A stretch of DNA of 64,000 bases from Clytia hemisphaerica (GCA_902728285.1 CACVBU010000393.1:678823-742822); one strand, 5' to 3'. Numbered from the stretch's first letter, positions 34,043 through 46,680 are shown. A program made the numbers and translations. Notes: generated by a model from the letters alone, not told the origin.

Positions 34043-34120
34043 GATTTATGATTTATTTTTGATTTATGATTTATTTATGATTTATTTTTGATTTATGATT
34101 TATTTTTGATTTTATTTCTA
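34043..34120. repeat. GATTTATTTTT-type tandem repeat
   Basis: Imperfect repeats of GATTTATGATTTATTTTT just beyond the fold-back element at 33219-34014. Confidence 0.75.
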
Positions 34121-34821
34121 ATTTATGAATAGGAGTAATTTCATAGAATTTTTTTATCAAATTATAACGAACTGATACTCAAAATCATTGTCAAAAAATA
34201 AAAAAAAAGTTGAAAAGTCACATTTCAATACTATGGTCAAAATTTTGTATTCATATCTTAAAGATATCTCGAGAAATCGCTAAAATTGCAAACCTCCGTT
34301 TTGGGGGCCATTAGAAAAAAGCTACCTATCTTTAAGCGATTGAAAAATATTGTTGAAATTGAAAATTTTGAAAAACGTTTGGGAAATAAAGTAGAGATGT
34401 TAAAGTTTTTCATGCAGCAAAAATCTTTGTAAAACGCCTTTCCCTCTAGATTTGAGAGAAATTTTAAATTTGATCATGAACATGATTTGATCGACGTTTT
34501 GGGGGCCACATACTGTACATACTAAACATTAAAATATATAGTTGCTTTTCCCTTTCATCAAGGAAGATTGAACTATTAGTATTGATATATCTTTATACCT
34601 AACTCGTTTAAATTAAATATAAAACATTTTTTCTGCAAATTCATGCCTACATATGCTTATAAACGTTATGCTTATACAAAAAAAAATCAATCTCAAAAAC
34701 TAATGATCAAAATAAGATGAAATTTTCACCTTAAAAAGGGCTCTGACCATAGTGAATCTATATTATAATACGCTTAAATCGGAACTCTCCCATTCTCGCA
34801 TGAGGCTTTTTCGCTAGCGAT

Positions 34822-35893
34822 TTTTAAATACACGGCAATTTTTTTCGCGCCTTTTTGATTGTATATTCAATTCTATTCGCCAAGTGCACTTCCATTCAAG
34901 AGAGCACATTTCTCCTTGATGGAGAAACACAACTGACTGTGCAATAGCACTATCAGCATAATTTATAGTTTAAAAAAAAAAAGTTTATGTCGGTTATGAA
35001 ATAATTTTGATTCACATGGGAATACGTCGAAGATAAATTTGAGTTTTCAAAAAGACATCATATTTATGATTACCCTTGAGATTAATAGCTCCGACGACAT
35101 TTCCCTTCTATTTGATACTTGATAAAACATTCAATTTAATGACTTGACAATATGAGAAAAGTTGATGACTTATTCCCAATTCAATTATGAAATTTTTAAT
35201 CAATGTTTGCTATTTTTTGTTCTATTGAGATAGCAAAATGAAAACGCTTTTACTTACGCATTGAGTTTAATTGTTAAATAATTGTTGACTCTGTTTAAGA
35301 GGTATTGAAAAAAGGCACTCTTTATATTCCACCGTAAAGCACTGTGTCTTTGGAGTGATCGGTGTTGCCAAGTACCTCTAATACTGAATTTGAATTTCTA
35401 TTTTTTTTTATCTTCATCCTTGCGTGAGGAAAATAATAGTCTTTCCTCTCCCAAAAACCCAAAAAAAAGCACGTTTAAAGTAGACCGATTTCTCGCGAGA
35501 AATTTTTAATCAATTTCACACCAATATTTGCATGAGCATTATTTTTAGCGAGTCAAGAACATTATTGTTTGAAGGTTTTCAACAAAAGAAATTATGACAA
35601 ATTTATACAATTTAAAGGAGAAGAAAAATCAAAATTCAACTAAAAAATACTTTCACCATATTTTTTAATGTGCATTAATTTTAGTGTCCCCTTAAAAATT
35701 TTAAACATCAATTTTTACGAAAAAGGCCTAAATTTAAGAACATTTCTTCTCGCAAAATAAGTACATTTGTATACAAATCCCTACAAGTTTCTGAAAAATA
35801 GAAAAGCGAGCGAAGCGAGCGTATTAAAAGGAGTAAGAAGTCGTCTCGGACGACGCCGGGACGGCTAGTTTTTCATAATTGCCGTGTTTAAAA
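34822..35893. mobile_element. Possible transposon with CACGGCAATT inverted ends
   Basis: TTTTAAATACACGGCAATT at 34822-34840 is inverted at 35877-35893 (AATTGCCGTGTTTAAAA). The terminal match is short and there is no clear target duplication. Near the right end is GCGAGCGAAGCGAGCG, a phrase also seen near 36650-36665. No transposase frame was found. Confidence 0.4.
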
Positions 35894-37312
35894 TGTGTTT
35901 TCTGACTGATGTAACCAACAAAACTATGGCATGTTATACATTTTCTGTTAGAAAAACTATTCCTAAATCTGAACATTCAAAAATTGCATTGAAAAAATTT
36001 GATGAAGAAGAAAATGAAGACTTTTGTGAGGAAGAGTATTTCAACTTTGAAGAGCTTAGTTTCGGCGAAGAAAAAACATTTTGAAAATTTTTTCGCAGTA
36101 GATGGTGTAGCCTGGGAATCCAAGCGTTAAACTTTTTTCACAGTCTAGTTTATGATATTTTTGCTGCTGGTTTAACGCTTGGCGCAGGTAACTCGCCTAT
36201 GCAGGGAGATTTTTCCCTGCAATGCAGGTTCGGCCTGATTGGCCAGCTTTCGGCGTATAACTTAGCAGTACTTTCGCGCGCATTTTGATTATTTCGATGC
36301 GCGCGCATAATTTATGGAAAAAGCTGACTCTGCAGAAAAAAGGAAAACAAATGAAAATGAAAACATAGATTCATTTCAAAACAAAATGGCTGTTGGCTGG
36401 AAGTCTAAATACATGTGGCTGATGTTTTTATTTGGTTTTTAGTAGCTTTGAAAGTCTTTATAGATTGTGGAGGAGTTTTATGGTAAGTTGATTATGTGTG
36501 TTTGCCTGGGTTTCCAAAGTTCAGAAACTCTGTCAACAAAGGTTCACACACAGACTGTTTATAACATTCTGTGCCAGACTAATCTACCTGCACCAAGCTC
36601 TATAATTTTAGAACTTTGTGAGGTGAGGTATTTTTAGTTTTTTGCCCCCGCAACGAGCGTAGCGAGTGAGGAGGCCTTCATAGCTTCACGCAAGGATATT
36701 GGACAGGAATCTCGAATCTTTGCGCGCGTTTGTTCGTATTTCTGTTCCGGCCAATTAAGTGTTCCGCAAAAATATGGCGGTAAATTATACAGCGGTAAAT
36801 GTTATACACATTTTCATATTACGTTATATGCTATTACCATTATTATATATTGCATTTCATTAGTTTTGATTTAGGATTGAAAAGGTGAAGCGAGTGTTAT
36901 AAATGCAAATTATAGAAAAAGTATATAACATCACCATAACAAGGATTACAATTTTACTTTTGCAAATCAAAACAAACAAAATGGCAGACTGGTTATGATG
37001 ATGAGCTGATTCGATTCATTGAATGGAAAAGTGTTTTGTATGTCTAATTTTTGTTTCTTGTCTTTAAAACTGAATAATAACGTAATTTAGTCAGAAGTTC
37101 ATTTCAGCAATGATTTCAATTCTTTTTGGGAATCTTTAAAGAAATTTGCTCAAGTTTTTCAAATGTACATTTTGTTGATATTTTTGTTCAAACTTATCAA
37201 ACTGTAATTTATATTATCTGTTATTTTATTATAACTACCTTATTGTTTATAGAGCTTCTTAGCTTAAAGACCATTATATGGTCGTAACTCGGGAAATCTT
37301 TCTTAACTCGGT
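35894..37312. other. Intergenic, no gene recognised
   Basis: A short inverted pair, CCAAGCGTTAAAC at about 36120 and GTTTAACGCTTGG at about 36170, forms a small hairpin. A short acidic frame at about 35884-36084 has no recognisable family. Confidence 0.4.
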
Positions 37313-37991
37313 AAAACAAGATACCGGCAAAGTACAAAAAGTAGAATGTAGCATATGAATCCAAAATAATGGTGAATCGATCTAAACAAACTTTTTTTTT
37401 GGTCTTCAAAATAGATTTACCTCACTTAGAGTGTTTTCACTGTTTGTTCAGTGTGGTAAATCTATTTGGAAAACCTGAAAAAAGTTTGTATAGGCGCATA
37501 CATTCAACTTTTTCAGTTGTGATAGCCTACCAGTTAGTCACACTAGGAAATTTAGCTTTCAGAAAAAACAACATCAGTCATCTACAGGATACATTTCAAC
37601 AACAAGGATGAGAGTTACCTGAATCAAGTTCGCAAGACAATTAATTAAAACTTGAAAAGTTGGAAAAAAATAAAACGTGCAGCACCAAAATTAACCACCA
37701 AAATTTGTCATTCAATTCCCGAGACGCGCTTCGATTTTTNTAGGCACACAGACAGTCTTACAGAAACGTTAAAACAAGATACCGGCAAAGTACAAAAAAG
37801 TAGAATGTAGCATATGAATCCAAAATTGAATGTGAATCGATGTAAACAAACTTTTTTTTTGGTCTTCAAAATAGATTTACCTCACTTAGAGTGTTTTCAC
37901 TGTTTGTTCAGTGTGGTAAATCTATTTGAAAAAACCTGTAAAAAGTTTGTATAGGCGCATACATTCAACTTTTTCAGTTGCGATAGCCTAC
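37313..37991 (+). repeat. Tandem duplication spanning an assembly N
   Basis: About 220 bp at 37313-37530 recur at 37771-37991 in the same orientation with few differences, including ATACCGGCAAAGTACAAAAA and TTGTATAGGCGCATACATTC. A single undetermined base lies between them at 37740, so either a real tandem repeat or a gap-filling artefact is possible. Confidence 0.75.
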
Positions 37992-38524
37992 GTAATAACT
38001 TGCGCTCCAGTAGTTTGGTGAAATAGCTCCAATTCTGGCTTTCCAAGTTAGGAGGGACCTTCCCGAAGGCATTTAACGGTGGTTAGACTAGGCACACAGA
38101 CAGTCATACAGAAACACCATAAAGTGAAAGTATATAGCTATAAACTCAAAAAGTCTAGCTTCCTGAAGGCACGTCTCTTCATTGTCTGCGCTGCGATCAT
38201 CTTAATGGATTCAATCAGCTTTTAGTTTGGAGAAAAGATTGCATCATGAAAAAGTACTATGCACTTTAAAAAAAATTAGGCGCATTTCAACTTTTCTCGA
38301 TGTACGTCTGAATGGACCACAATGGCATATCTTATTTTTCTTTTGACCAACAACATAAAAGATTTTGCTTGAGAAGTACAATCAAAGCGTAGGCGAGTGG
38401 AGTCCGGGCCTTAGCTAGGATTGGTTTCTATTTCGCCCTATTTAAGATGACGCAGAACTTTTTGATAAATTTTATCCGCAGTATCCTCTTGACTATTGTT
38501 TATTAGGCAAAGTAGCAATAGAGA

Positions 38525-38580
38525 ATCAATCAATCAATCAATCAGTAATTAAATCAATCAATAATCAAATCAATTAATTA
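38525..38580. repeat. CAAT microsatellite-like tract
   Basis: Imperfect CAAT repeats drifting into TCAATAATCAAATCAATTAA. Confidence 0.8.
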
Positions 38581-38750
38581 TTCCTGATTATTTTTTATGT
38601 TTCAATCTTTAAAGCATTAAAAGCTTTATCTCGTCAACCTGTTCCGACAAGCTCGTTTCTTGAACCCGTCTTACATTTAAAATCTATTCCATGTAAATTG
38701 GAAGTTTGTTTTGCTACCATGTACAAACCACTCTCAAGGAAGATACTCTC

Positions 38751-39003
38751 GGGTATCTAATAAACGTACATGTACGTTTATTAATTTTAACAAAAATTTT
38801 CCTCAATTTCAAGTGCCTACTTTTGTTTCTAATGATAAATATCCATCTTTGACTTTTGAGGTTTGTTCTACTCGTCAAAAGAAAGCAAATTACCCAATAT
38901 TTACCCCCTAACCTCATTAAAAAGATCCTTCAATTAGGTTTGCATGCCTCCATTTTCGACCCTGTACGTTTATTCTCTACTGTACGTTTATTAGGTACTC
39001 GAG
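38751..39003. mobile_element. MITE with a terminal 26-bp palindrome
   Basis: The ends GGGTATCTAATAAACGTACA and TGTACGTTTATTAGGTACTC are inverted. The left end continues as a perfect 26-bp palindrome at 38758-38783 centred on ACATGT, and the right end has a second direct TGTACGTTTATT unit. The target duplication is unclear. Confidence 0.6.
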
Positions 39004-39055
39004 TAGACAAAAGGCAGTTTTTTTCGTTTTTTTTTGTCGTTTTTTACTACTTTAT

Positions 39056-39370
39056 AGAGTCAACCAGCAATAAATTTTGTTTGATATCTTTTGATTGAAT
39101 GAATATTTTTGAAAAATTTTTTGACAGTGATAATGATCTAAGATTGAAGAATCACTCCTGTGAAAATGATAATTATACCACATTTCTACAAGAAGTTGAT
39201 TTTTTTCTTCTTCATTTTTCATTTTAATTTACCTTTTTTTTCTCAATTTTTTTACTTGATAATATTCCACTCACAAATATCTTTTTAACGAGCACAAAAC
39301 CGCAATTTGATTCGAATTCTATCAAAAGTTACAGCCATTTTTTTCTCCAGCTGCAAATTATTTCGAGACA
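39056..39370. repeat. Half-copy of the fold-back family
   Basis: Matches one arm of the element at 39505-40186 (TTGTTTGATATCTTTTGA, GAATATTTTTGAAAAATTTTTT, CACTGTGAAAATGAT-like blocks) and the copy at 30040-30275. Confidence 0.5.
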
Positions 39371-39504
39371 GACTTTACTTACTATTTTTTTGTCCCCATG
39401 CATTTCTTATAATCTTGCAATTGACATTGTTATGATTATACAATTTATTATAGAATTCTTTAAATATTATATTACTGCGGTGGCATGTTAGTGTAAGCTA
39501 TGTA

Positions 39505-40186
39505 CTAAAGTCTATTCACGATAAGTGTGCACTCTTTTTTCTTTTACCTATAACTTTTGAAGGAATTCTCCAATCTTTATAAATTTGGTATCATTGGAAA
39601 GATATTAGTGAGTGGAACAATTTGAAATAAAAAAATCTTTAAAAAAATTCTAAAAATGAAGATGAAAATGAAGAAGAAAAAAATGAAGATCTTGTAGAAA
39701 AGTGCTATAACTTTCATTTTCACTGGAAAGATTTTTTGATCTTAGGAGATCATCACTGTGAAGAAATTTCATTAAAATATTTATTCAATATAAAGTTATG
39801 ATACAAAGTTAATAAGTGATTGACCCCAAAAAACAGCAAAAAACTGCAGAAAACAGCGTTTTTAGACGTCAATCAGCTTATAACTTTGTTTGATATCTTT
39901 TGACTGAATGATTATTTTTGAGAATTTTTTTCACAGTGATGACGTTCGATGATTAAGGATTCACTTCAGTGAAAATGATAGTTATAGCAATTTTCTACAA
40001 GATCTTCGTTTTTTTCTTCTTCATTTTCATCTTCATTTTTATAATCTTTTTAAAGTTTTTTTATTTCAAATTGTTCCACTCACTAATATCTTTCCAATGA
40101 TACCAAATTTATAAAGATTGAAGAATTCCTTCAAAAGTTATAGGTAAATGAAAAAAGAGTGCACACTTATCGTGAATAGACTTTAG
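39505..40186. mobile_element. Fold-back element abutting the duplication breakpoint
   Basis: This is a 682-bp element with inverted arms over 220 bp. It starts CTAAAGTCTATTCACGATAA and ends TTATCGTGAATAGACTTTAG. It lies immediately left of the first base shared by the two Cab39 copies. It encodes no protein; the arms carry GAAGATGAAAATGAAG and TTCATTTTCATCTTC tracts. Confidence 0.75.
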
Positions 40187-40349
40187 TTTATGCTCAAAAG
40201 TTAGCATTTTTTTTATTTCCAGTTGTTGTTTTATGTTGGGCTCCTTACCTCTAAAACAAATTTTTTCAAGCTCTCTGAAACAAGTTTTTTCACATTTCCA
40301 AGCTTCTATTTTGCAGATAAGACTAATGCAAACTTTCTCTTTTTTTCAG

Positions 40350-43300
40350 GCACGTAAAGATGTTGCTCAAATCTTTGGTGCTTTGTTAAGAAGACAGAGT
40401 GGTGCTCGTGCACCCACTGTTGATTTTATCCACAATCAAAATGAAGTCCTTTTTACGCTACTAAAAGGGTATGTATGCATTTGATAATTTTTGTTGACAA
40501 ACAATGTAGGTACACAACTCATGTTGACTTAAAACCCTCCAAACCCAGGAGACATGTATATACGGTTTGAATTTGCTAATTTACCTACTCCCAAACATAA
40601 GGCTTTAACTCCTGATCACTTGATTTAAAAGGGCATAAACTTTAATGCAAAAGTGTAAACTTACCTTTTTAATGGTACGAAAACCATTCTCTAACTCTCA
40701 ACGTACAAGCTTTTATGTCAATTTGAAATTAAGGATTTCAAAGAAAAGGGTTGTGCTCATGTTGGAGGCGGTGAAAGTCGTATATAGTTTTTTGATTTGA
40801 AAAATGCTGTCAACCTAGACAATGCACAGAAATAAACTCATTTTGAATGAGCACTGTTGAAAAGAAGCAAATAGTAATACAATATATAGTAATATAACCT
40901 TCAAAAATTGTTCCAATAAAAGTGGTAAAAAAATTTCATATCTCAAGAACGGTTGTTTTCTTGTATTTTTCACGAGGGACTTTATTTTCTTTATAGATAT
41001 GAGACACCAGAAATAGCTGTCAACGCAGGAATGATTCTACGAGAATGTATTCGTTACGAGCCTCTGGCTGCTCTCATAATCAGATCCCCTAAATTTTATA
41101 ACTTATTTAATTACGTGGAATTATCAACTTTCGATGTGGCCTCAGATGCCTTCAGTACGTTCAAGGTAAACACATAGTTATCTCTTAATCAATTTGCAAA
41201 AAGACAACAAATAAAAAATGTTATCTCATAATCAGCAACCCCCAACCTAATTATTGTGATAGAGTCCCTACCTTCATTAGCAAAGTTGAGGGTCAATCAA
41301 TAAAGTGGCTTTTTTTAAACCCCCACTCTTTTTTTGAACCTTTACTCTTTTGTTCTATGTTCTTTTGTTACGTTTGTTTGTTTGCATTGATCTATTTTCT
41401 CAAGCTTTCATTCGCCTTCCAGTTTGTTTATTTGCAAAAAGCACCCTTGGACCTTCTGGTTGCGCAGGCCCTAGATATCACAAGGCTCAAATTTATGAAA
41501 ACTTAAGAATAACCATTTTATTAGATAAAAAGATACTACATCAAATTTTTACTATATTATTATATTCTTCTTATTGCTAGGATCTTCTGACACGTCACAA
41601 AATGGCCAGTTCCAAATTTCTTGAAGATGAGTATGAAAAGGTAACAAACAAAAGGATGGGTGTTTTTCATTTTCAGATAATTTGTAAGATTTAGCAATTC
41701 TAAGAAGAAAACCACTACTTACACCATATTTCGAAAATGTCGTAATTAAAAGTTATTAACAAAAAAAATACTTTTTAGAATGATCAATCTCATGAACCTT
41801 TTCTGTGATAATGTTTTTACTTTGTTGACATTCGCAAAAAGGGAAAAATCGTTTGATGTTGGAATATCCTCATTTTGGGTTGAATACTGAATGAGTACAA
41901 GTGAATTTTCATTTCACTTTTTCATGATCGAAATGAATCATGGGTAATTAGGACTGATTTCATTCCAGTGGTTAATGTGTGTGTTGAAGGGTTTCAGGTC
42001 TTAAGCTCTAGGTGCGTGTTTATATAATGGTTATGTGTGGTGTATGTTAGTCATGATTAAGTGACTATCTGCCCAAGAAAGAGTAGAAGAGTTGAACGCT
42101 GTAAAAGATGGATTGTACATGCATAAAGTAAGAAGGAAAATCAGAACATGAACTGGACAATAAAAAGGAGCCTCGTTGCACCCAATAACGGCATCCTGAT
42201 ACAAAAACCTACGGACATACAGGAAGATGTTTTTTGAGAGCGTTGATCTTGATTACCCATGATTCCTTTGGACCGTTAAAAGGCTTTGCGAAATTCTGAC
42301 GCTGTTTGGGTATAACTTTTTATTGCAACAATTTCAAATTATGGTGCAAGCAAAAGTTCTTCCCAGAATTAGCTGCTCTATTATAATATATATAAATGTG
42401 AAAATCTGCTGGTCACCCCTTTTTAACTTTCAGCATTCTATTTTTAATACAGTGTTTTTTTTTCAAAAATTGATTTGATTTTTTCTTTCAGTTCTTTGGA
42501 TGTTATAGAGTTTTGTTAGACTCTGAAAAGTATGTGACAAAACGCCAATCTTTGAAAGTATGTCAAATATTATTTTATATTACTGTTTGTTAGTTTTAAG
42601 AGAGTGGAATATTTCCTCTGATTCAAAAGTAGTTAAATCAAAAGAAAGTCACAGTTTTTTCTCTATATATTTATTCAGCGAAAACTTTTCTGTATAGATA
42701 ATTATCATTAATGCTGCCTTTTACAAAAAGTTTTTTCCTTACTCTTAGGTACCAAATAAGGGGGGGGGGGATGGAAAAATTTCGAGATTTTAATAAACGG
42801 GTGGGACCTAATTGCCGGGGGGTTGGAAATTGTACCTCTGAAATCCCAAAAAGTAAGGTAAATTTAGGCTAAAATTAGTCTATTTGGAGCAAAATAAGGG
42901 GCCTTCTCTTTGACAACTAAAAATGTTCTTGAAAATTGATAAACGGGGGTGGGAGGGGTCCTAATAAGGTCCGGGGGAGTCGAAAAATTAACAAGCGGAG
43001 GAGGGTGCGTTTATTTGGAACTTAAGAGTTATTTGAAATCAAATTTGTGTAATGTGTTCTCCTTTTCAGCTATTAGGAGAGCTGTTACTTAGAGTTGATC
43101 GACACAACTTTGTAGTGATGACGAAATATATAAGCAATCCGGAAAACTTAAAATTAATGATGAATATGTTGAGAGATAAAAGTCCGAATATCCAGTTTGA
43201 AGCTTTCCAAGTTTTCAAGGTACCCAGTATTTTTGACTAACAGATTTCGTACCGCAAGTTCTTTTTTGTGGCTTAGACTGTTTGCTATTTATGTTCTGAC

Positions 43301-44234
43301 TGCTAGCTTTCGATATATACAAGGATCAGATATTTTCAACTTAAACAAAAGCTGATTTCAGAATTTTCTCTTTGTTTGATAAATAATTAGATATTTAATT
43401 ATATTACTACCAAATGAAGCTCAGTAACATGGCTTCTTTGTGTTTTTTATTAGGTCGGAATGTTCAAAGTTAGAATTTCTCTTAAAAAATACTCCCCTTT
43501 CATTTTTCAGGTGTTTGTGGCAAACCCCATCAAAACGCCTCCTATCTTAGATATCCTGCTTAAAAATAAAGAAAAGTTGGTAGAGTTTTTGATGCACTTT
43601 CACGCCGATAGGACGGGTATGTTTGTTTACTTTGCTATTAATAGGGAATCATTCAGAGAAACTGACTTCATTTTTCTATCAAGGAGGCTAAACCAAAAGT
43701 GTAAGTTAGTCCGTCTCACAGGCCTTTACAAAATCGCATGTAGCTTAAAACCCGTTAGAAATCAAATAAATCCAGAAGCTTAAAAGTGCAGATGGGTAGT
43801 ACCATCCCACAAAAATTTAGCTTTCCACTGCATTCACTAACCTCCCATACTTCGGACTCCCTCATTCCTATTCCTACAATACCGAGTTTATGTCGAATAA
43901 TTGATGTACGGCTCTATGTCGCCTTTGCTCACATAAACAGACGACGGCATTTTGGTATTTTTACCGTCGTCGAACAAAGTTGACGGCGATTTCGGCCCCA
44001 TGTCAACTTTGCTCTATACCGTCCCCCTCGATTTATCTCGAACACAGAAACTTGCTATTGTCTCCTCATAGCAGCAATTCACGTATTTATCTTTCTTCGT
44101 ACCATGCAGAAGATGAGCAATTTAATGATGAAAAGACGTACCTCATCAAACAAATAAAAGAATTACAACCCGCCTCCGCCACAGCTGCAACGCCATCCGC
44201 CACAAATCAGATGGACCAAACGCCCGCCTCATAA
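40350..44234 (+). pseudogene. Truncated Cab39/MO25 copy (exons 4-10 only)
   Basis: The exons are 40350-40468, 40997-41165, 41581-41640, 42492-42557, 43070-43219, 43511-43616 and 44110-44234 (TAA). Splice sites and frame are intact, but exons 1-3, which encode the N-terminus and start codon, are missing; homology to the complete gene ends in intron 3. Compared with the complete copy it has a 6-bp in-frame insertion in exon 8 (LLLRVDRHN against LLLDRHN), RRQSGA against RRQIGA, KSPNIQ against KSRNIQ, and FEAFQV against FEAFHV. The complete copy keeps the residues found in vertebrate MO25 at those sites, so constraint on this copy appears relaxed. It could still be expressed from another promoter, or be a misassembled allele; a pseudogene is the simplest reading. 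A possible ATTAAA signal lies at 44273-44278. Confidence 0.75.
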
Positions 44235-44882
44235 TGCAAAGAAAGCCCATTTTTATAGAATGTTATTCAATTATTAAATTCAAAAAACAAACCAAAATGA
44301 GCTCTGAGGATATTTGGTCAGCATAGAAATATGCTGCCACGTTCATTAATTGATTGTACTCTAGATGATGATATCAATTATCACAGACTTAAATTATTAT
44401 CCATTCTTTGAATATTTTTGTTTTTTGTTTATAATGAATTCTCGTAGTAGAAAGTATAGTTGGCTTTTTATATGGTTCGGTTTTTCCGCTGGAAGCGTCG
44501 AGATTGGTTTACACTATGTACACAACAGACGTTGGGTGGTGGGCGGTGGGTGTTCGATGCAACAATCTGTTCTTTTCTTCTTCCCTCCCAATCTACTATC
44601 ATATTTGCAATTTTACATATTGTATAATTTTTACTATTGTAAATTTTTTTTCGTTTTTGTTTTATGTTGTTTTTTCGAGTGTTTTTATTTTTTTTCTTAG
44701 AATGAATATCAATGTGATTCTTTCCCTTTAGAGTGCCGTCATTTCTTTTCGAATTTCCTTCAAAATGCAGACATTGCTCTTCAAAATACCTTTCCAACTT
44801 CAACTTCAATGATTTTTCAACTTGGCTTCTTTTTGTAGTGATGATCACCTATATTTTATTCTATTTATTTATATTTTGTAGA

Positions 44883-45572
44883 ATGCATAATACTAATAAA
44901 AAAAATTCAAATATTTCAATATCCATCGTCGGCGGTAGAAAAGGTAGGAGCTTGTTTTTAGTAATGATTTTGTTTTCGACCTCTTTAGTAACAGACTAGC
45001 CGTCACCCGGCGTCACACCCGCCGAGTAGAGTGTTGTTGAACATGACAAAAGCCCTTGGGATAGTGCATAATTATATCATTATTATTTTAAGTGCTGATT
45101 GCCAGAAATATTAGCCAAAAAGGGCAAATATCTGAAATGAAAGTAACAGAAATAATCTTTCCAAAACATGCAAGACCATTGGTTTGTTACAACCTTGTTT
45201 TTTCTCACCTGTCTCATTTTTTATTTCAGTTGGTAAAACGTCCTTGATCAAATGTCTAGCAAGTGGAGGAAAGAATTGTTGTCAATATGCTAAGGTATTG
45301 ATTTATCGATTGCTTGAACGAGTTCTTCTTCAGTTTTAAAAGGAAAATCGTTGTCTTTTGGAATAGCCTGCAGAAAGTGCTGCAAAGGTTACAGAAACCT
45401 AATTCGTCGTTACTAGTTATAGTCCGATAGTACACCTCGCTGATTTTGTCTTAAGCAACTTCTTTTCTTACTTTTACAGCACACTTTGAAAGATGATTTT
45501 ACGGCTCTCAATAGATTGTGTCGATTCTATATCAATCAAATCACGAATAAGAAAGTAGAACAGATTCAATGA
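44883..45572 (+). pseudogene. Truncated copy of a P-loop NTPase gene (5' exons)
   Basis: The exons are 44883-44943, 45230-45294 and 45480-45572 (TGA), with GT-AG introns. The first two join across codon phase 1 to make a Walker A loop, GGRKVGKTS (GxxxxGKT), after ISIV, followed by LIKCLASGGKN. Reading on into exon 3 gives 72 residues before a stop, far too short for a GTPase or other P-loop NTPase; no switch or base-specificity motif is present. The real gene is probably the other copy at 63362 and beyond, whose third exon differs at the last visible base. A broken Penelope-like element follows directly, so this fragment is probably dead. Family assignment beyond 'P-loop' is not possible. Confidence 0.5.
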
Positions 45573-45589
45573 GAGATTGTAATCTAATC

Positions 45590-46680
45590 TCAAACAACAT
45601 AACATTTAGTAGGTAGGTAGTATTCCATTTTTAGACATGAGGATCATACATTCTGGAAATGAATTAACATCGACATGGTACACGAAAAATACTGATACTG
45701 GTTTAACAATGAACTTCCATGCACTGGCACCGATCAAGTACAAGAAGTCCAATGTCACCGGGATAGTATATCGAATTCATCGTGCTTGCAGTACACCTGA
45801 AAATTTCAAATCAAGCATCGAAAAAGCAAAATCCATATTACGAAAGAATCAATATCCTCCTTCATTTTACGAACCACTTATTAAAAAGACCATTGAAAAG
45901 ATCACAAAACCTCCGCAAACAGAAGAACAAAAGGATGAGGAACCAGAAATGAAAAAGTTTTTTTTCTTCGATATCGAGGTAAAATTACCGAGCAGTTTCA
46001 ACATTCATTAAAAAGGGTCGGTGCTCCAGTGAAAGTTATTTTAACGATACGAAAAATTAAAACGTTGTTGAAAACACCTGTTGGAAAAGAATACAAAAGT
46101 TGGGTAGTTTATCAGATAAATTGTTCACGCTGTCAGTCGTGTTATGTTGGGCAAACAGCCAGACATCTACTATCCCGTATTCGAGAGCACAGGAATGCTA
46201 ATACACCAGTGGGAAGCCATTTTCGTAGCTGTAATGTTGAACTTAAAATGGATGATGTGAAAATAATTGCACAATCAGCTAAATCGGAATTTCATCTTAT
46301 GGCCCTTGAGGCCTTATGCATTCAAGCCATTAAGCCTTCTTTAAACACAAAGGATGAGCTCAAAAGTAGAACGCTTGTCTTGAGAATTTGAATGTTCATG
46401 GGATAAATGATCAATTATCATGGGATGATTGATCAATTATCACATGCCAGTTTTGAATTCTTACAACTGGCGTTTGAAAATTTGAGCTCATTCTTTGAGT
46501 TGAGCTGATATAGAGAGTATTTGACGTGTAAATACTGAAGTTTTTTAGCTAGCAGTTTTACTGTTTTTAACTTTTATTTTTATTTATTTTTTAGACCTGA
46601 TGATGATACAAAAGTATCGAAATATATTGTCAAGTAAAATAAAAATAAAATGAAGTTACATCGTTGATATTTCACTTCTG
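45590..46680 (+). mobile_element. Broken Penelope-like retroelement (3' part)
   Basis: A frame at 45637-46011 resembles the C-terminal end of a Penelope-like reverse transcriptase (tryptophan-tyrosine-rich start, then KKTIEKITK). It is separated by a frameshift in a T-run near 45958-45966 from a frame at about 45975-46391 that encodes a GIY-YIG endonuclease: WVVYQINC, then CYVGQTARHLLSRIREHRN with the usual Arg and His. The combination of RT and GIY-YIG in this order is the mark of Penelope-like elements. The RT core (palm with YxDD) is absent, so the copy is 5'-truncated, the usual state of such insertions. It sits directly after the left duplication copy. Confidence 0.75.
46597..46631 (+). 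ncRNA. Hammerhead-ribozyme-like motif at the end of the Penelope-like element
   Basis: CTGATGA (46597-46603) is followed by a hairpin GATAC-AAAA-GTATC (46605-46618), GAAA (46619-46622) and, after a possible 3-bp helix III, the cleavage-type triplet GTC (46629-46631). This is the order of a type I hammerhead, which Penelope-like elements are known to carry. There is one extra T before helix II, and I see little pairing for helix I, so it may be inactive. Confidence 0.35.

Larger units (their letters stand above)
40187..45572 (+). repeat. Segmental duplication, left copy
   Basis: From TTTATGCTCAAAAGTTAGCA onward this segment is colinear and highly similar to 58426-64000, introns and intergenic sequence included. 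It covers Cab39 exons 4-10 and the first three exons of the downstream P-loop gene. The right limit cannot be fixed because the other copy leaves the window. Confidence 0.9.

Noticed and set aside
36886-37611. Possible coding exons around 37369-37611
   Set aside because: The frame is broken by differences between the two tandem copies at 37313 and 37771 and lies next to an assembly N.
44468-44848. A 126-codon minus-strand frame conserved between 44468-44848 and 62941-63327
   Set aside because: It is conserved only because both lie in the segmental duplication. The composition is low-complexity Lys/Asn and there is no family match, splice support or start context.
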